Both the position numbers and the translations under genes were made by a program. Below are positions 9,041-17,600 of a DNA stretch of 64,000 bases, piece after piece. Every line of letters starts with the position of its first letter. Position 1 is the stretch's first letter. This stretch comes from JAOZPE01 sp964601275 (GTDB taxonomy: Bacteria; Krumholzibacteriota; Krumholzibacteriia; JAJRXK01): positions 62,001-126,000 of the forward strand of contig CAZRMV010000007.1 in assembly GCA_964601275.1 (NCBI GenBank). Direction: 5' to 3'. Below the pieces are notes generated by a model, which was given only the letters and a program-made list of their open reading frames with translations, was not told where the DNA came from and made no database searches.

Positions 9041-10366
9041 ATGCAGACCTTGATGAACCCCTTCCGCCGGCAGGTGGCGTCCCCGCGAGATGCGGGTCCG
9101 CGCGCTGCTTCCACCGGCCTTGTTTTCCTCCTGCTGCTCCTGATGGCCCTTTGGGCCCTTCCCGCCCGCGCCACCAACGGGTACTTCAGCCATGGCTACG
9201 GCGCCAAGTACAAGGCCCTGGCCGGCGCCGGCACTGCCCTGGCCCTTTCCCCGATGGCATCGGCGGCCAATCCGGGAGCGATGGCATTCGTCGATCCCGG
9301 CTGGGACATCGGTCTCTCCTTCTTCAATCCCAACCGCCAGTACACCATCGAAGGAGCGCCGTCCGGGCAGCCGGGGACCTTCGGCCTGGCTCCGGGCACT
9401 ATCCAGAGCGAGAGCACCCTTTTCGTGGTGCCCAATCTCTCGGCCAACTGGAATCTCAACGAGGACGAGACCCTGCGACTGGGCGTGGCGGTCTACGGCA
9501 ACGGGGGGATGAATACCGACTATCCCACCAATACCTTCGGAGGATCCTCACCGACCGGGGTCGACCTCGCCCAGCTCTTCATCGCCCCCACCCTGTCCTA
9601 CCAGGTGGCCGAGCGTCACGGCTTCGGGCTGACCCCGATCTTCGCCTACCAGCGCTTCGAGGCGAAGGGCCTGGAAGCCTTCGGACAGATGGGCTTCTCT
9701 TCCGCTCCCGACAAACTGACCAACAACGACCATGACAACGCCACCGGCTTCGGGGTCCGATTGGGCTACCTCGGACAGCTCCTCGACTTCCTCTCCGTCG
9801 GTGTCTCCTACCAGTCGAAGATGTCGATGGGCGAGTTCAACGACTACGCCGGACTCTTCGCCGAGCAGGGTGACATGGACATTCCCGCTTCCTGGACCGC
9901 GGGGTTGGCCCTGGGCTACACCGGCATGGGCCTCTCCTTCGACGTGCAGCAGATGCTGTACAGCGGGGTGAAATCGATTGCCAACCCCCTCTTGCCGAAC
10001 CTGATGCAGGCCCAGCTCGGCGATGACGACGGCGCCGGATTCGGGTGGCAGGACATGACCGTCTTCAAGTTCGGCGGTTGGTATCAGCTCAATTCGGGCT
10101 GGATGTTCCGGGCTGGTTATTCCTTCGGCGACCAGCCGATCCCCTCGAGCGAGGTCCTCTTCAACATCCTCGCCCCGGGGGTGATCGAGCAACACCTGAG
10201 CTTCGGGGTGTCCAAGGAGGTGAGCGCGGACAAGGTGCTGACGGTCTTCGCCGCCCACGCCTTCTCCAACGACGTCGTCGGGCCCAACCCCCTGGAAGTG
10301 CCCGGGCAGCAGACCATCACCTTGACCATGGACGAGTGGGAATTCGGCGCGAGCTTCAGTTTCTAG
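9041..10366 (+). CDS. FadL/OmpP1-family outer-membrane transporter
   Basis: A 441-aa outer-membrane beta-barrel of the FadL/toluene-transporter family, which moves hydrophobic compounds such as long-chain fatty acids or aromatics across the outer membrane. The long hydrophobic N-terminal stretch (GLVFLLLLLMALWALPARA) is the signal peptide. It is followed by the family opening ATNGYFSHGYGAKYKALAGA, with AANPGAMAF behind it. The C-terminus ends in an aromatic strand (WEFGASFSF), as outer-membrane barrels do. I chose the ATG at 9041 because AAGGAGG lies 11 bases upstream; a start at 9008 would place an odd extra segment before the signal peptide. The substrate is unknown. It stands alone, after a structured gap and 104 bases before the next gene. 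Confidence 0.85.
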   Translation: MQTLMNPFRRQVASPRDAGPRAASTGLVFLLLLLMALWALPARATNGYFSHGYGAKYKALAGAGTALALSPMASAANPGAMAFVDPGWDIGLSFFNPNRQYTIEGAPSGQPGTFGLAPGTIQSESTLFVVPNLSANWNLNEDETLRLGVAVYGNGGMNTDYPTNTFGGSSPTGVDLAQLFIAPTLSYQVAERHGFGLTPIFAYQRFEAKGLEAFGQMGFSSAPDKLTNNDHDNATGFGVRLGYLGQLLDFLSVGVSYQSKMSMGEFNDYAGLFAEQGDMDIPASWTAGLALGYTGMGLSFDVQQMLYSGVKSIANPLLPNLMQAQLGDDDGAGFGWQDMTVFKFGGWYQLNSGWMFRAGYSFGDQPIPSSEVLFNILAPGVIEQHLSFGVSKEVSADKVLTVFAAHAFSNDVVGPNPLEVPGQQTITLTMDEWEFGASFSF

Positions 10367-10470
10367 GGCCGTCTTCTCCCGCGCTCCGGGGTTCCCGGGC
10401 TCTTTCGGGTCCATGGAACCCCTGACTCCTCCGAGATCTCCGGAACCTCTCGAACAAGGACACGATTGCC

Positions 10471-11520
10471 ATGTCGATGCGAACTCCCCTCGCCTGGATC
10501 TCCTGCACGCTGATCCTCGGTCTTCTCTCGTCTCCCGCCGCCGCCGACCCGTCCTCCGCCGATCCCTCGGACGCGGCCCTTCCCGCGACCGGAACCTTCG
10601 GCGTGTACCAGATGGTGCTCGACCACGCCGAAGGCGAGGTCAATTCGATCGCCGAAGCGATCGCCGGCGCGGCCCTGCGATCCGGCTGGATTCCCCTGGC
10701 CATCTCCGAGGTCGCCGCGCCGGGGAAGTGCTCGTACACCGCCAAGGTGGTGGCCCTGTACGAGAAGAACTGGGCCGGCCGGCTGTTGGATGCCGATCCG
10801 GTGACCGGAGCCTACGCGATCGTCGACCGGGTCGATGTCTTCCAGGATGAAGCGGGAACGCATGTCGCGGTGGTCGATCCGCGTTCGATTTCCCGCACCG
10901 TCCTCATGGATGACGAGAGCTTCGCCCCGGTGGCCCAAGACCACCTGCAGGCCCTGCGCGAACTGATCACCTCGGCGGTCGAGGGGCGGGAGAGTCACCA
11001 CGCGTACGGGCAGGCGAGGTCCCGGGGTACGATCGCCAAGACCATGGGAGTGGTGGCCGGCGGCCGCTTCGTCGATCTGCTCAGGGACAAGGCCAAGGTG
11101 AAGAACGGCGATCTGGACGCGGTAGCCGAGGCGGTGGCGGATGGCCTGAAGGTTCCGGGCCGGAAGTGGGGCCTGCACCTAGTCTACCGGCTCGATCTCC
11201 CCGATCACCACCTGGTCATCCTCGGGGTCAGTGGCGCGGCCATGGAGGCCCGGTCCTTCAAGATCGTCAAGGCCGGCGGCGATGAGACCCGCAAGGATTA
11301 TGCTTGCCCCGGACTGGCCGACGCGGCAGCCTATCCGCTCGAGCTGGTCGTGCACCGTGACGGGGACGCGATCAAGGTCTCCATGGTCGAGGCGATGTTC
11401 CGCATGAAGATGTACTTCGAAGACGCGGGAAAATGGGCGTTCATGAACAACATGAAGATGCCGGGCTCGATCGACAAGGAGATCCGCAAGCAGGTCGGAA
11501 ACGGGTTGAAGAAACTCTGA
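10471..11520 (+). CDS. Secreted protein of unknown function, possibly DUF302-like in its first half
   Basis: 349 aa with a clear signal peptide (ISCTLILGLLSSPAAA). Residues ~40-160 (FGVYQMVLDHAEGEVNSIAE ... VAVVDPRSISRTVL) resemble the layout of the DUF302 fold, in which a sensing-type alpha/beta domain is built from a small repeated unit. I make that link with low confidence and no function follows from it. The remainder is helical, with lysine-rich stretches and a C-terminal MKMPGSIDKEIRKQVGNGLKKL-like amphipathic end. No catalytic motif is visible. The ATG follows AAGGACACG. The next small gene starts two bases after this stop, so the two are probably one transcript. Confidence 0.7.
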   Translation: MSMRTPLAWISCTLILGLLSSPAAADPSSADPSDAALPATGTFGVYQMVLDHAEGEVNSIAEAIAGAALRSGWIPLAISEVAAPGKCSYTAKVVALYEKNWAGRLLDADPVTGAYAIVDRVDVFQDEAGTHVAVVDPRSISRTVLMDDESFAPVAQDHLQALRELITSAVEGRESHHAYGQARSRGTIAKTMGVVAGGRFVDLLRDKAKVKNGDLDAVAEAVADGLKVPGRKWGLHLVYRLDLPDHHLVILGVSGAAMEARSFKIVKAGGDETRKDYACPGLADAAAYPLELVVHRDGDAIKVSMVEAMFRMKMYFEDAGKWAFMNNMKMPGSIDKEIRKQVGNGLKKL

Positions 11521-11521
11521 G

Positions 11522-11782
11522 ATGAACACCCTCGTCGCGGTCGCCCTGGGAGCTTTCCTGGTGAACCTGCCGTTCGGTTGGTGGCGGGCGGGAGTCCGCA
11601 AGTTCTCGCCCGCCTGGTTCGTCGCGGTGCATGGGCCGGTTCCCCTGGTGGCCGCGATGCGGATCGTCTCCGGCCTGGGCTGGCATCTCTCCAACCTGCC
11701 GTTCCTGGTGGCCGCCTACTTCGCGGGCCAGTTCACCGGGGGGGCCTTCCGCGCCCGCTGGAGACCTCCCACCCGCGGGTGA
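11522..11782 (+). CDS. Small membrane protein, unknown function
   Basis: 86 aa with two or three hydrophobic segments (TLVAVALGAFLVNLPFGWW, around residues 40-55, and LPFLVAAYFAGQFTGG). It starts one base after the stop of the preceding secreted protein, which supports coupled translation. I do not recognise the family. The Trp/Gly-rich pattern and short arginine-rich tail suggest an inner-membrane location with the C-terminus inside. Confidence 0.65.
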   Translation: MNTLVAVALGAFLVNLPFGWWRAGVRKFSPAWFVAVHGPVPLVAAMRIVSGLGWHLSNLPFLVAAYFAGQFTGGAFRARWRPPTRG

Positions 11783-11891
11783 GCTCTCCGGATTCTCCGG
11801 TCCCGTTTCCGCGGGGTGCGGGGTATACTTCCGCCCCGGTGGATCTTCCTGCCCCCCATCTGAGGTTCAAGGCGCAACTGCGGAGGTTGTC

Positions 11892-14800
11892 ATGCGCGTT
11901 CCCGTGAAATCCCGAGTCGTTCTCGCGCTTCTTGTCGTTCTCTTGCTGGCGACCTGGCGTTCCCCCCTTTCCGCCCGGGCCGCAGAAGCAGAAGGTGAAG
12001 ACTGGATCTTCCTGCCGGTCGAGGAAATCGGCGCGCCCGCCTTCCTCGCGCAGCATCCCGAGTACGACGGCCGGGGCGTGGTGATCTTCGTCCTGGACAC
12101 CGGGGTCGACATGGGCATCCCGGGACTGACCCGGACCAGCACCGGCGGGGTGAAGGTCATCGGGGCCCGCGACTTCTCCGGTCAGGGAACCATCGACCTG
12201 AAGGAGGCCGAGTGGGTGGAAGGAAAGGACCCGCGCGTGCTGGACGTGGCCGATGGGTTGTGGTTGAAGGGTTTCGATGAACTGCCGGTTCCTCCCGCCA
12301 CGCCGGAAAGGGTGTGGACCGGGGTCTTCGAGGAGTCGAAGTTCCGCAACAACGCGGACGTCACCGATATCGACGATGATGGAAGCACCGACGGGCGTTG
12401 GGGCCTGGTGGTCTACGCGGCCGATCGCGCCAAGGTGATCGACGTCCTCGGTGAGGGCGCAGGCGTCGAGCTTCGCAGAAGCTGGGGTGGGAAGGCCCGC
12501 GAGATCGAGGACAAGATCGCCCGGAAGAAGACGGTCTGGTTGTGCGTGGTCGATGTCGACGGCGACGGGAATCTCGCCGGAGAGACGATCCATCGCGATT
12601 ACGCCGACGATTTCCAGTCCTTCGATTTCCGCCATGAGGCGACCAAGGACAGCCGCAATCTCCTGACCATCGCCCTCGATCTGCGGGGCGAAAAGACGCC
12701 CCGACTCAACTTCCATCATGACGACGGCGGTCACGGCAGCCACGTCTCGGGCATGGCGGCCGGATTCTCGGTCCACGGGCAAAAAGGGCTCAACGGCGTG
12801 GCGCCCGGGGCCTGGGTCTACAGCCTCAAGATCGGGAACAATCTCCTGGCCGGAGGCAGCACCACCACCGAATCGATGAAGAAGGCCTACGACTATGCCG
12901 CCCGGTGGATGGACGACTACGGTCTGCCGTGCGTCATCAACATGAGCTACGGCATCGGCAGCGAGATCGAGGGCGACGCGACGATGGAGAACTATCTCGA
13001 CGACCTCCTCGACGAACATTCCCGCCTGGTGATCGTGAACAGCGCGGGCAACGACGGTCCGGGCATCTCCACGGTGGGAATCCCCGCCGCCGCCGACGGG
13101 GTGATTGCCGCCGCGGCGCTCTTCACCCGGGCCATGGCCCAGGAGCTCTACGGGGTCTCCTTCGACCAGGACCAGCTCTACGTGTTCAGCAGCCGGGGCG
13201 GCGAACTGGCCAAGCCCGACGTGGCCGCCCCCGGTGGGGCGAGCAGCACCGTTCCCCTGTGGGGCAACCGCGACCGTTACAATGGGACCAGCATGGCCTC
13301 GCCGATGACCACGGGAAGCGTGGCCTGCATCCTCAGCGGCTTGGCCGCCGAGGGCCGCTCGTGGAACTTCGGCACCATCCAGCGCGCGCTGCGCCATACC
13401 GGGAAGAAGCTGGCCGGGTACACGCCGATCGACATCGGGGGCGGGGTGGTCGACCTGCCCGCCGCCTTCGAGGCGGCCCGGGCCTATTCGGACGCGGGGG
13501 AACCCGATGAGCTGACCGTCATCCGGGTGCGCACCGACGCCCCCTTCCAGCCCGACGGGAAGGCGCCGGCCGCGTACTGGCGGGGAGGGTGGTATCCCCA
13601 CGACGGGTATGAACAGACCTTCACCCTCTCGCCGCGCTTCCCGGATTGGGTGGATCACGACACCCGCAACCGGTTCTACCGGGCCTGGAACCTGAGCACC
13701 GACGTGGGGTGGATCCATCTCGACCGGAAAAAGACCTACATCAACGGGGACGGGCAGCAGACCATCCGGGCCAGCTATTCGGGCAAGGAGCTCGAGGAGC
13801 CCGGGCTGCATGTGGGGCGGATCTTCGGAAGGTCCAAGGGCAAGGGCCGCGGCAAGACCGCGGCCTACGATTTCGAGATCGTGGTGACCCTGGTCCATCC
13901 CTACACCTTCACCGGGAAAGACCACCATCAGCGGCAGTGGAAGATGCGGGAGCTGGCGCCCGGCGCCGTGCAACGGTATTTCGTGCGGGTCCCGGCCGGG
14001 GCGACCTCCATGCAGGTCGAGCTCTCGATTCCCGAGGGCAAGCCCGGACTGGTGCGTCCGGTGTTCTTCGACAACGAGGGCCGCGCCCAGGGGTACTTCC
14101 GGGGCTACGCCGACAGCCGGGGCGACCGGACCCTCCGCTTCGAGTTCGCGGGGAAGGATCTGACCCCTGGAGTGTGGGAAATCGACGCCCGGGGCAGCCG
14201 CACCGACGCGCGCCGGTCCTTCTACGACCTGAAGGTTGCCTTCTCTTCCTTGAAGGTCGAGCCCGCCACGATCGAGAGCATGGAGCTTTCGACTCCCGCC
14301 GGCAAACCCCACACCACCCTCACCGTGACCCAGATCTTCGATCGCGTCTTCCGGGGCAGGATGGAAGGGGAGATCGGCGACTTCGTGCGCGAGAGGGAGG
14401 TCGAGGTCAAGGATTCCGACGAGTGGAGCTATTCCTTTTCCCTCTCCAAGGAGGTTCCCGGGGTCGACTTCTACCTGGAGATGACGCCCGAGGTCTACAA
14501 CCTGATGACCGACGTTCCCGTGGACATCTACGACGAATCGGGGAAGGCCGTGGTGGTGGACGGCTTCGGGCAGCGTTTCCTGCACATCGGGCTGGATGAC
14601 GCCCGGCCGGGAGACTACACCCTGAAGGTGGATGCCGGATTGGCCCTGGCCCGCGACAAGGCCGACTGGGGCTTCCATCTCCGGGAGGTCTTCCACCGGG
14701 CGGAGGCAATCGCCCTGGACGCGACGGTCCGCGACGAGGATCGGTTCCTCGTGGTGCCCCAGGCTCCCCTGCCGCTGGAGGTCGAGGCGCAGTCGGCCCT

Positions 14801-14903
14801 GCCGTCGGCGCCCGAGGGTTTTGCCAACGGGGGGGAGCTGAGATTGATCGATACGGCCGATGGCACAGTCCAGCTCAAGATTCCCGTGCGATTGGCCGAC
14901 TAG
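11892..14903 (+). CDS. Secreted subtilisin-family (S8) peptidase resembling tripeptidyl-peptidase II
   Basis: A 1003-aa serine peptidase with a signal peptide (ALLVVLLLATWRSPLSARA). The catalytic triad is readable: Asp69 in FVLDTGVD, His281 in HGSHVSG and Ser467 in NGTSMASP, with the oxyanion Asn in VNSAGNDGPG. About 210 residues separate Asp and His, far more than in ordinary subtilisins. Such an insertion is a hallmark of tripeptidyl-peptidase II, as is the long beta-rich C-terminal half. The likely role is removal of tripeptides from peptide N-termini, or endoproteolysis, outside the cytoplasm. The ATG at 11892 has GGAGG six bases upstream; longer readings upstream lack a signal peptide. 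Known TPP-II proteins are ~1250 aa, so this one is shorter. Confidence 0.88.
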   Translation: MRVPVKSRVVLALLVVLLLATWRSPLSARAAEAEGEDWIFLPVEEIGAPAFLAQHPEYDGRGVVIFVLDTGVDMGIPGLTRTSTGGVKVIGARDFSGQGTIDLKEAEWVEGKDPRVLDVADGLWLKGFDELPVPPATPERVWTGVFEESKFRNNADVTDIDDDGSTDGRWGLVVYAADRAKVIDVLGEGAGVELRRSWGGKAREIEDKIARKKTVWLCVVDVDGDGNLAGETIHRDYADDFQSFDFRHEATKDSRNLLTIALDLRGEKTPRLNFHHDDGGHGSHVSGMAAGFSVHGQKGLNGVAPGAWVYSLKIGNNLLAGGSTTTESMKKAYDYAARWMDDYGLPCVINMSYGIGSEIEGDATMENYLDDLLDEHSRLVIVNSAGNDGPGISTVGIPAAADGVIAAAALFTRAMAQELYGVSFDQDQLYVFSSRGGELAKPDVAAPGGASSTVPLWGNRDRYNGTSMASPMTTGSVACILSGLAAEGRSWNFGTIQRALRHTGKKLAGYTPIDIGGGVVDLPAAFEAARAYSDAGEPDELTVIRVRTDAPFQPDGKAPAAYWRGGWYPHDGYEQTFTLSPRFPDWVDHDTRNRFYRAWNLSTDVGWIHLDRKKTYINGDGQQTIRASYSGKELEEPGLHVGRIFGRSKGKGRGKTAAYDFEIVVTLVHPYTFTGKDHHQRQWKMRELAPGAVQRYFVRVPAGATSMQVELSIPEGKPGLVRPVFFDNEGRAQGYFRGYADSRGDRTLRFEFAGKDLTPGVWEIDARGSRTDARRSFYDLKVAFSSLKVEPATIESMELSTPAGKPHTTLTVTQIFDRVFRGRMEGEIGDFVREREVEVKDSDEWSYSFSLSKEVPGVDFYLEMTPEVYNLMTDVPVDIYDESGKAVVVDGFGQRFLHIGLDDARPGDYTLKVDAGLALARDKADWGFHLREVFHRAEAIALDATVRDEDRFLVVPQAPLPLEVEAQSALPSAPEGFANGGELRLIDTADGTVQLKIPVRLAD

Positions 14904-14947
14904 GGTCCTAAGCTTCTGGAGAATCACGTCCCACGGAGGTGGAGCGC

Positions 14948-15736
14948 ATGAAGACCCACAGCAAACTCGTGACCGGTCCCATCCTCATCCTGGCCGGCAT
15001 CCTGCTCCTTCTGGGGCAGTCCATCCACTGGCGCGCGTTCAGTTTTCTCTGGCTGGTCCTGCTGCTGGCGGCCGGCGTGGTGATGCTGGTCCTCTACATC
15101 CAGGGCAGGAAGCACCCGGCGCTGCTCAGCGCGGGTGTCCTGGTCACTCTCCTGAGCCTCCACTTCTTCGCCCTGCGCTGGGGCTGGGTCCATTTCGACA
15201 GCTCGTGGCCCTTCTTCCTGCTGGCCCCGGGATTGGCCTTTCTCGCGGTGGCCGCGGCCGACCGGCAGAACAAGGATGCGCTGGCTCCGGCCATCACCCT
15301 CATCAGCATCGCGGTGCTCTGCTATCTCTTCACCCTGGGAATCCTGGCCTGGATCCTCCGGCTCATCATCGGGATCCTGCGCTTCCTCGTGCGCTACCTG
15401 CTGCCTCTGGGCCTGATCGCCTGGGGGATCCTGCTCCTGGTGGAACGCCGTGAGGAACGGCAACTGGGAGCATCGGCCGAAGAAGTTCCTCCCGCGCCGG
15501 ATGCTTCCCCGTCGGGCGATGACGGGAGCACCCCGACGGAGCACCGATCGGATCCGGCGGAGGATGCCGGTGGGACCGCGATCGCGGGCGAAGTCGAGGT
15601 CGCCGCCGAGGTGGAGATCATCGAAGAGGCCGAAGTCGTCGAGGAAGAGGAGCCCGCAGGCGGAGCCAAGGAGCCGGAGCCGACCCCCGACGGATCCGAG
15701 GAGCTCGACGAACCGGACCGGACGCCCCCGTCCTAG
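14948..15736 (+). CDS. Multi-spanning membrane protein with acidic C-terminal tail
   Basis: 262 aa. The first ~165 residues contain about six closely packed hydrophobic segments (for example LVTGPILILAGILLLLGQ and FLWLVLLLAAGVVMLVLYI). A WDWRVHFDS-type polar stretch sits before the third pair, resembling LiaF/DUF5668-type small membrane proteins. The last ~90 residues are very acidic and low in complexity (repeats of VEEEEP and EVEVAAEVEIIEEAEV), probably disordered in the cytoplasm. I chose the ATG at 14948 over the GTG at 14939 because GGAGG at 14935-14939 is then well spaced. Its stop overlaps the stop of the convergent topoisomerase gene. The function is not identified. Confidence 0.75.
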   Translation: MKTHSKLVTGPILILAGILLLLGQSIHWRAFSFLWLVLLLAAGVVMLVLYIQGRKHPALLSAGVLVTLLSLHFFALRWGWVHFDSSWPFFLLAPGLAFLAVAAADRQNKDALAPAITLISIAVLCYLFTLGILAWILRLIIGILRFLVRYLLPLGLIAWGILLLVERREERQLGASAEEVPPAPDASPSGDDGSTPTEHRSDPAEDAGGTAIAGEVEVAAEVEIIEEAEVVEEEEPAGGAKEPEPTPDGSEELDEPDRTPPS

Positions 15737-16821
15737 GGCAGGAAGGCCTTGGTGTTGGCCAGTTTGTTGGGAAGGTATTCTTCCATCACGTAGTTCAGCC
15801 CATGCTTGGCCAGGGCCTGCTGCTCCACGCGCACTCCCATTTTGATGAGCTGCTGGATCGCCTTCTGCCACGGCTTGTGGTGCTGGATGAAGGGGTCGTT
15901 CTTGAGTGAGTCCTTGGCCCTCTTGATGTCGACCTCCTTCAGCGGATGGGTGGGCAGGTCGTAGTCGATGATGTCCTGGGGAGTGACGCCCAGGAAGTGG
16001 GCCTGGGGTACGCAGAAGAACTCGTTGAGATGGGCCGCGTTGCCCGAGCCCACCTTCAGGGTGCGATAGATGTTCCCGTAGCCGTAGGGGTCGCCGTCCA
16101 CGAAGACGTAGACCGGGATCTTCTTCGCATCGGCCAGCCGCCGGATGAAGCGGCGGCAGGCGCGGGTGGGGACTCCGCCCATGCTGATGAGGATGCAGTT
16201 CGCGGTGCGCCACCACGAGTGCTTCACCAGGCGCTGGAACATTCCCGCCGTCTCGATGGCCAGGATGAACTTGGCCTGGGTCTCGAACTTCAGGTCTTCC
16301 ACCTTCGAGGGAATGCTGTAGGCGCCGCTTCCGAAGCGGGTGCAATCGATCCGCAACTCCTCGCCGGTCTCGCGGTCGCGGTCGATCACCACGAGCTTGC
16401 CCGCGACCTCGCCTCCCTTTTCCTCCGGGATGAAGCCGAGTTGTTCGCGATTGACTCCGAAGAGAGCCTCGACGTCATCCATGACCGTGTCGCTCTCGGA
16501 TTGTTCATTGAAGCGGGCGTCGTCCCAGTTCTTCGAGACATAGTAGGCCTCTCGCTTGGTGGCGATGTCATCGGTTTCCACCAGCTGCTTGCACAGGGAC
16601 ATCATGCGCAGGCTCTGGGCGAAGGTCTTGACCGTTCCCACCGACAGGGTGCGCTCCTTCTTCTTCCCCTTCAACTGGAAGAACCCCTTCGCCGGCCGGT
16701 AGGTCACGTTCGCCAGACTGCGGACCGGCATCTTGAGCGAGGGGCTCTTTCGCTTGAGGATCTTGTCGTGGATCCCCTGGGCTTCCTGGGTGATGAGACG
16801 GACGACCTTCTTCTGCGCCAT
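15733..16821 (-). CDS. top6A: DNA topoisomerase VI subunit A
   Basis: The 362-aa DNA-cleaving subunit of topoisomerase VI, a type IIB enzyme that passes one duplex through a transient double-strand break. The 5Y-CAP domain carries the catalytic tyrosine in TKREAYYVSKNWD (second Tyr, about Y94, by analogy with Spo11). The Toprim domain has the metal-binding Glu in ILAIETAG and the acidic motif FVDGDPYGYGN. The length matches archaeal Top6A. The ATG follows a run that includes GGAAAGGGAAG. It is the last gene of the minus-strand run top6B-elbB-top6A. Topoisomerase VI is standard in archaea and plants and only scattered in bacteria. Spo11-like Top6A requires a Top6B partner, and one is present two genes upstream. 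Confidence 0.92.
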   Translation of the reverse strand: MAQKKVVRLITQEAQGIHDKILKRKSPSLKMPVRSLANVTYRPAKGFFQLKGKKKERTLSVGTVKTFAQSLRMMSLCKQLVETDDIATKREAYYVSKNWDDARFNEQSESDTVMDDVEALFGVNREQLGFIPEEKGGEVAGKLVVIDRDRETGEELRIDCTRFGSGAYSIPSKVEDLKFETQAKFILAIETAGMFQRLVKHSWWRTANCILISMGGVPTRACRRFIRRLADAKKIPVYVFVDGDPYGYGNIYRTLKVGSGNAAHLNEFFCVPQAHFLGVTPQDIIDYDLPTHPLKEVDIKRAKDSLKNDPFIQHHKPWQKAIQQLIKMGVRVEQQALAKHGLNYVMEEYLPNKLANTKAFLP

Positions 16822-16879
16822 CGATGACTTCCCTTTCCTGATTCAACCGCTCGGGTTCCTGCTCCAACCACTCGCATTC

Positions 16880-17536
16880 CTACTTCAGCCACTCGTGGAT
16901 CGCCTCGACCGCCTTCTCGATGCCGGCGCGCACCTCGTGGATGGCCGCCGAGACCATGTAGGCGGGGGTCGTGACCACCCGGTGCTCCTGGTCGACCACG
17001 CAGCCGGTGACCTCGCAGTCCACGTGCTTGGCTCCCATGGCCTCCAGGGCGGCGGCGGTGTCCTTGTCGCGACCGATCGTCAGCTGGACGCTCGGTTCTC
17101 CCCGCAGGGCGGCGGCCAACAGCGCGGGGGCGATGCACCAGGCGCCGACCGGCTTGCCGGAGGCGACCATCGATCGGATCAGCGCCTGGACGTCGTCACG
17201 CACGGTGCACTCGGGGCCCTTCTCCGCGAAATCACAGAGGTTCACCGCCGCGCCGTAGCCTCCCGGCATGATGAGGGCGTCCAGGTTGCCGGCTTCTGCC
17301 GGGGTCTTCGGTGCGCCACGGAAGATCCTCGCCGCCTCCACCGCGACATTCCGGGACGCCCCTTCCGCCGGCCGGGCGGTCTTGTGGTCGACCACCTTCG
17401 CCTGGGGCATGTCGGGGGCGATGGGCACGATCTCGTGACCGCGCTTGGAGAGGGCGAGCAGGGTGAAGACGGATTCGTGGATCTCGGCTCCGTCGAGGAA
17501 GCCGCATCCGGAGATCATCACGCCGACGCGTGCCAT
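16880..17536 (-). CDS. elbB: ElbB-type DJ-1/PfpI-superfamily protein (glyoxalase-like)
   Basis: A 218-aa member of the class-I glutamine-amidotransferase-like superfamily. Its family features are VGVMISGCGFLDGAEIHES at the N-terminus, LIMPGGYGAAVNLCDFA in the middle and the nucleophile elbow GAWCIAPAL, where Cys is the expected reactive residue. ElbB has been linked to isoprenoid biosynthesis and shown to have weak glyoxalase activity; its real role is unsettled. Here it lies between top6B (64 bases upstream) and top6A (58 bases downstream) on the same strand. Co-transcription with a topoisomerase is therefore likely, though no functional tie is known. The ATG start matches the family N-terminus exactly. 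Confidence 0.88.
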   Translation of the reverse strand: MARVGVMISGCGFLDGAEIHESVFTLLALSKRGHEIVPIAPDMPQAKVVDHKTARPAEGASRNVAVEAARIFRGAPKTPAEAGNLDALIMPGGYGAAVNLCDFAEKGPECTVRDDVQALIRSMVASGKPVGAWCIAPALLAAALRGEPSVQLTIGRDKDTAAALEAMGAKHVDCEVTGCVVDQEHRVVTTPAYMVSAAIHEVRAGIEKAVEAIHEWLK

Positions 17537-17600
17537 GACATTCCTCCCGGGTTGAAAGAGCCTCTCGTCCAGCCTCGGACCGGTCCTCGCGGGCGCAGGG

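Noticed and set aside
8350..9177. A 275-codon open frame on the minus strand across the mqnC-fadL gap
   Set aside because: It runs into both neighbouring genes, has no family resemblance or ribosome site, and has the Arg/Ser/Pro-rich makeup of a GC-rich shadow frame.
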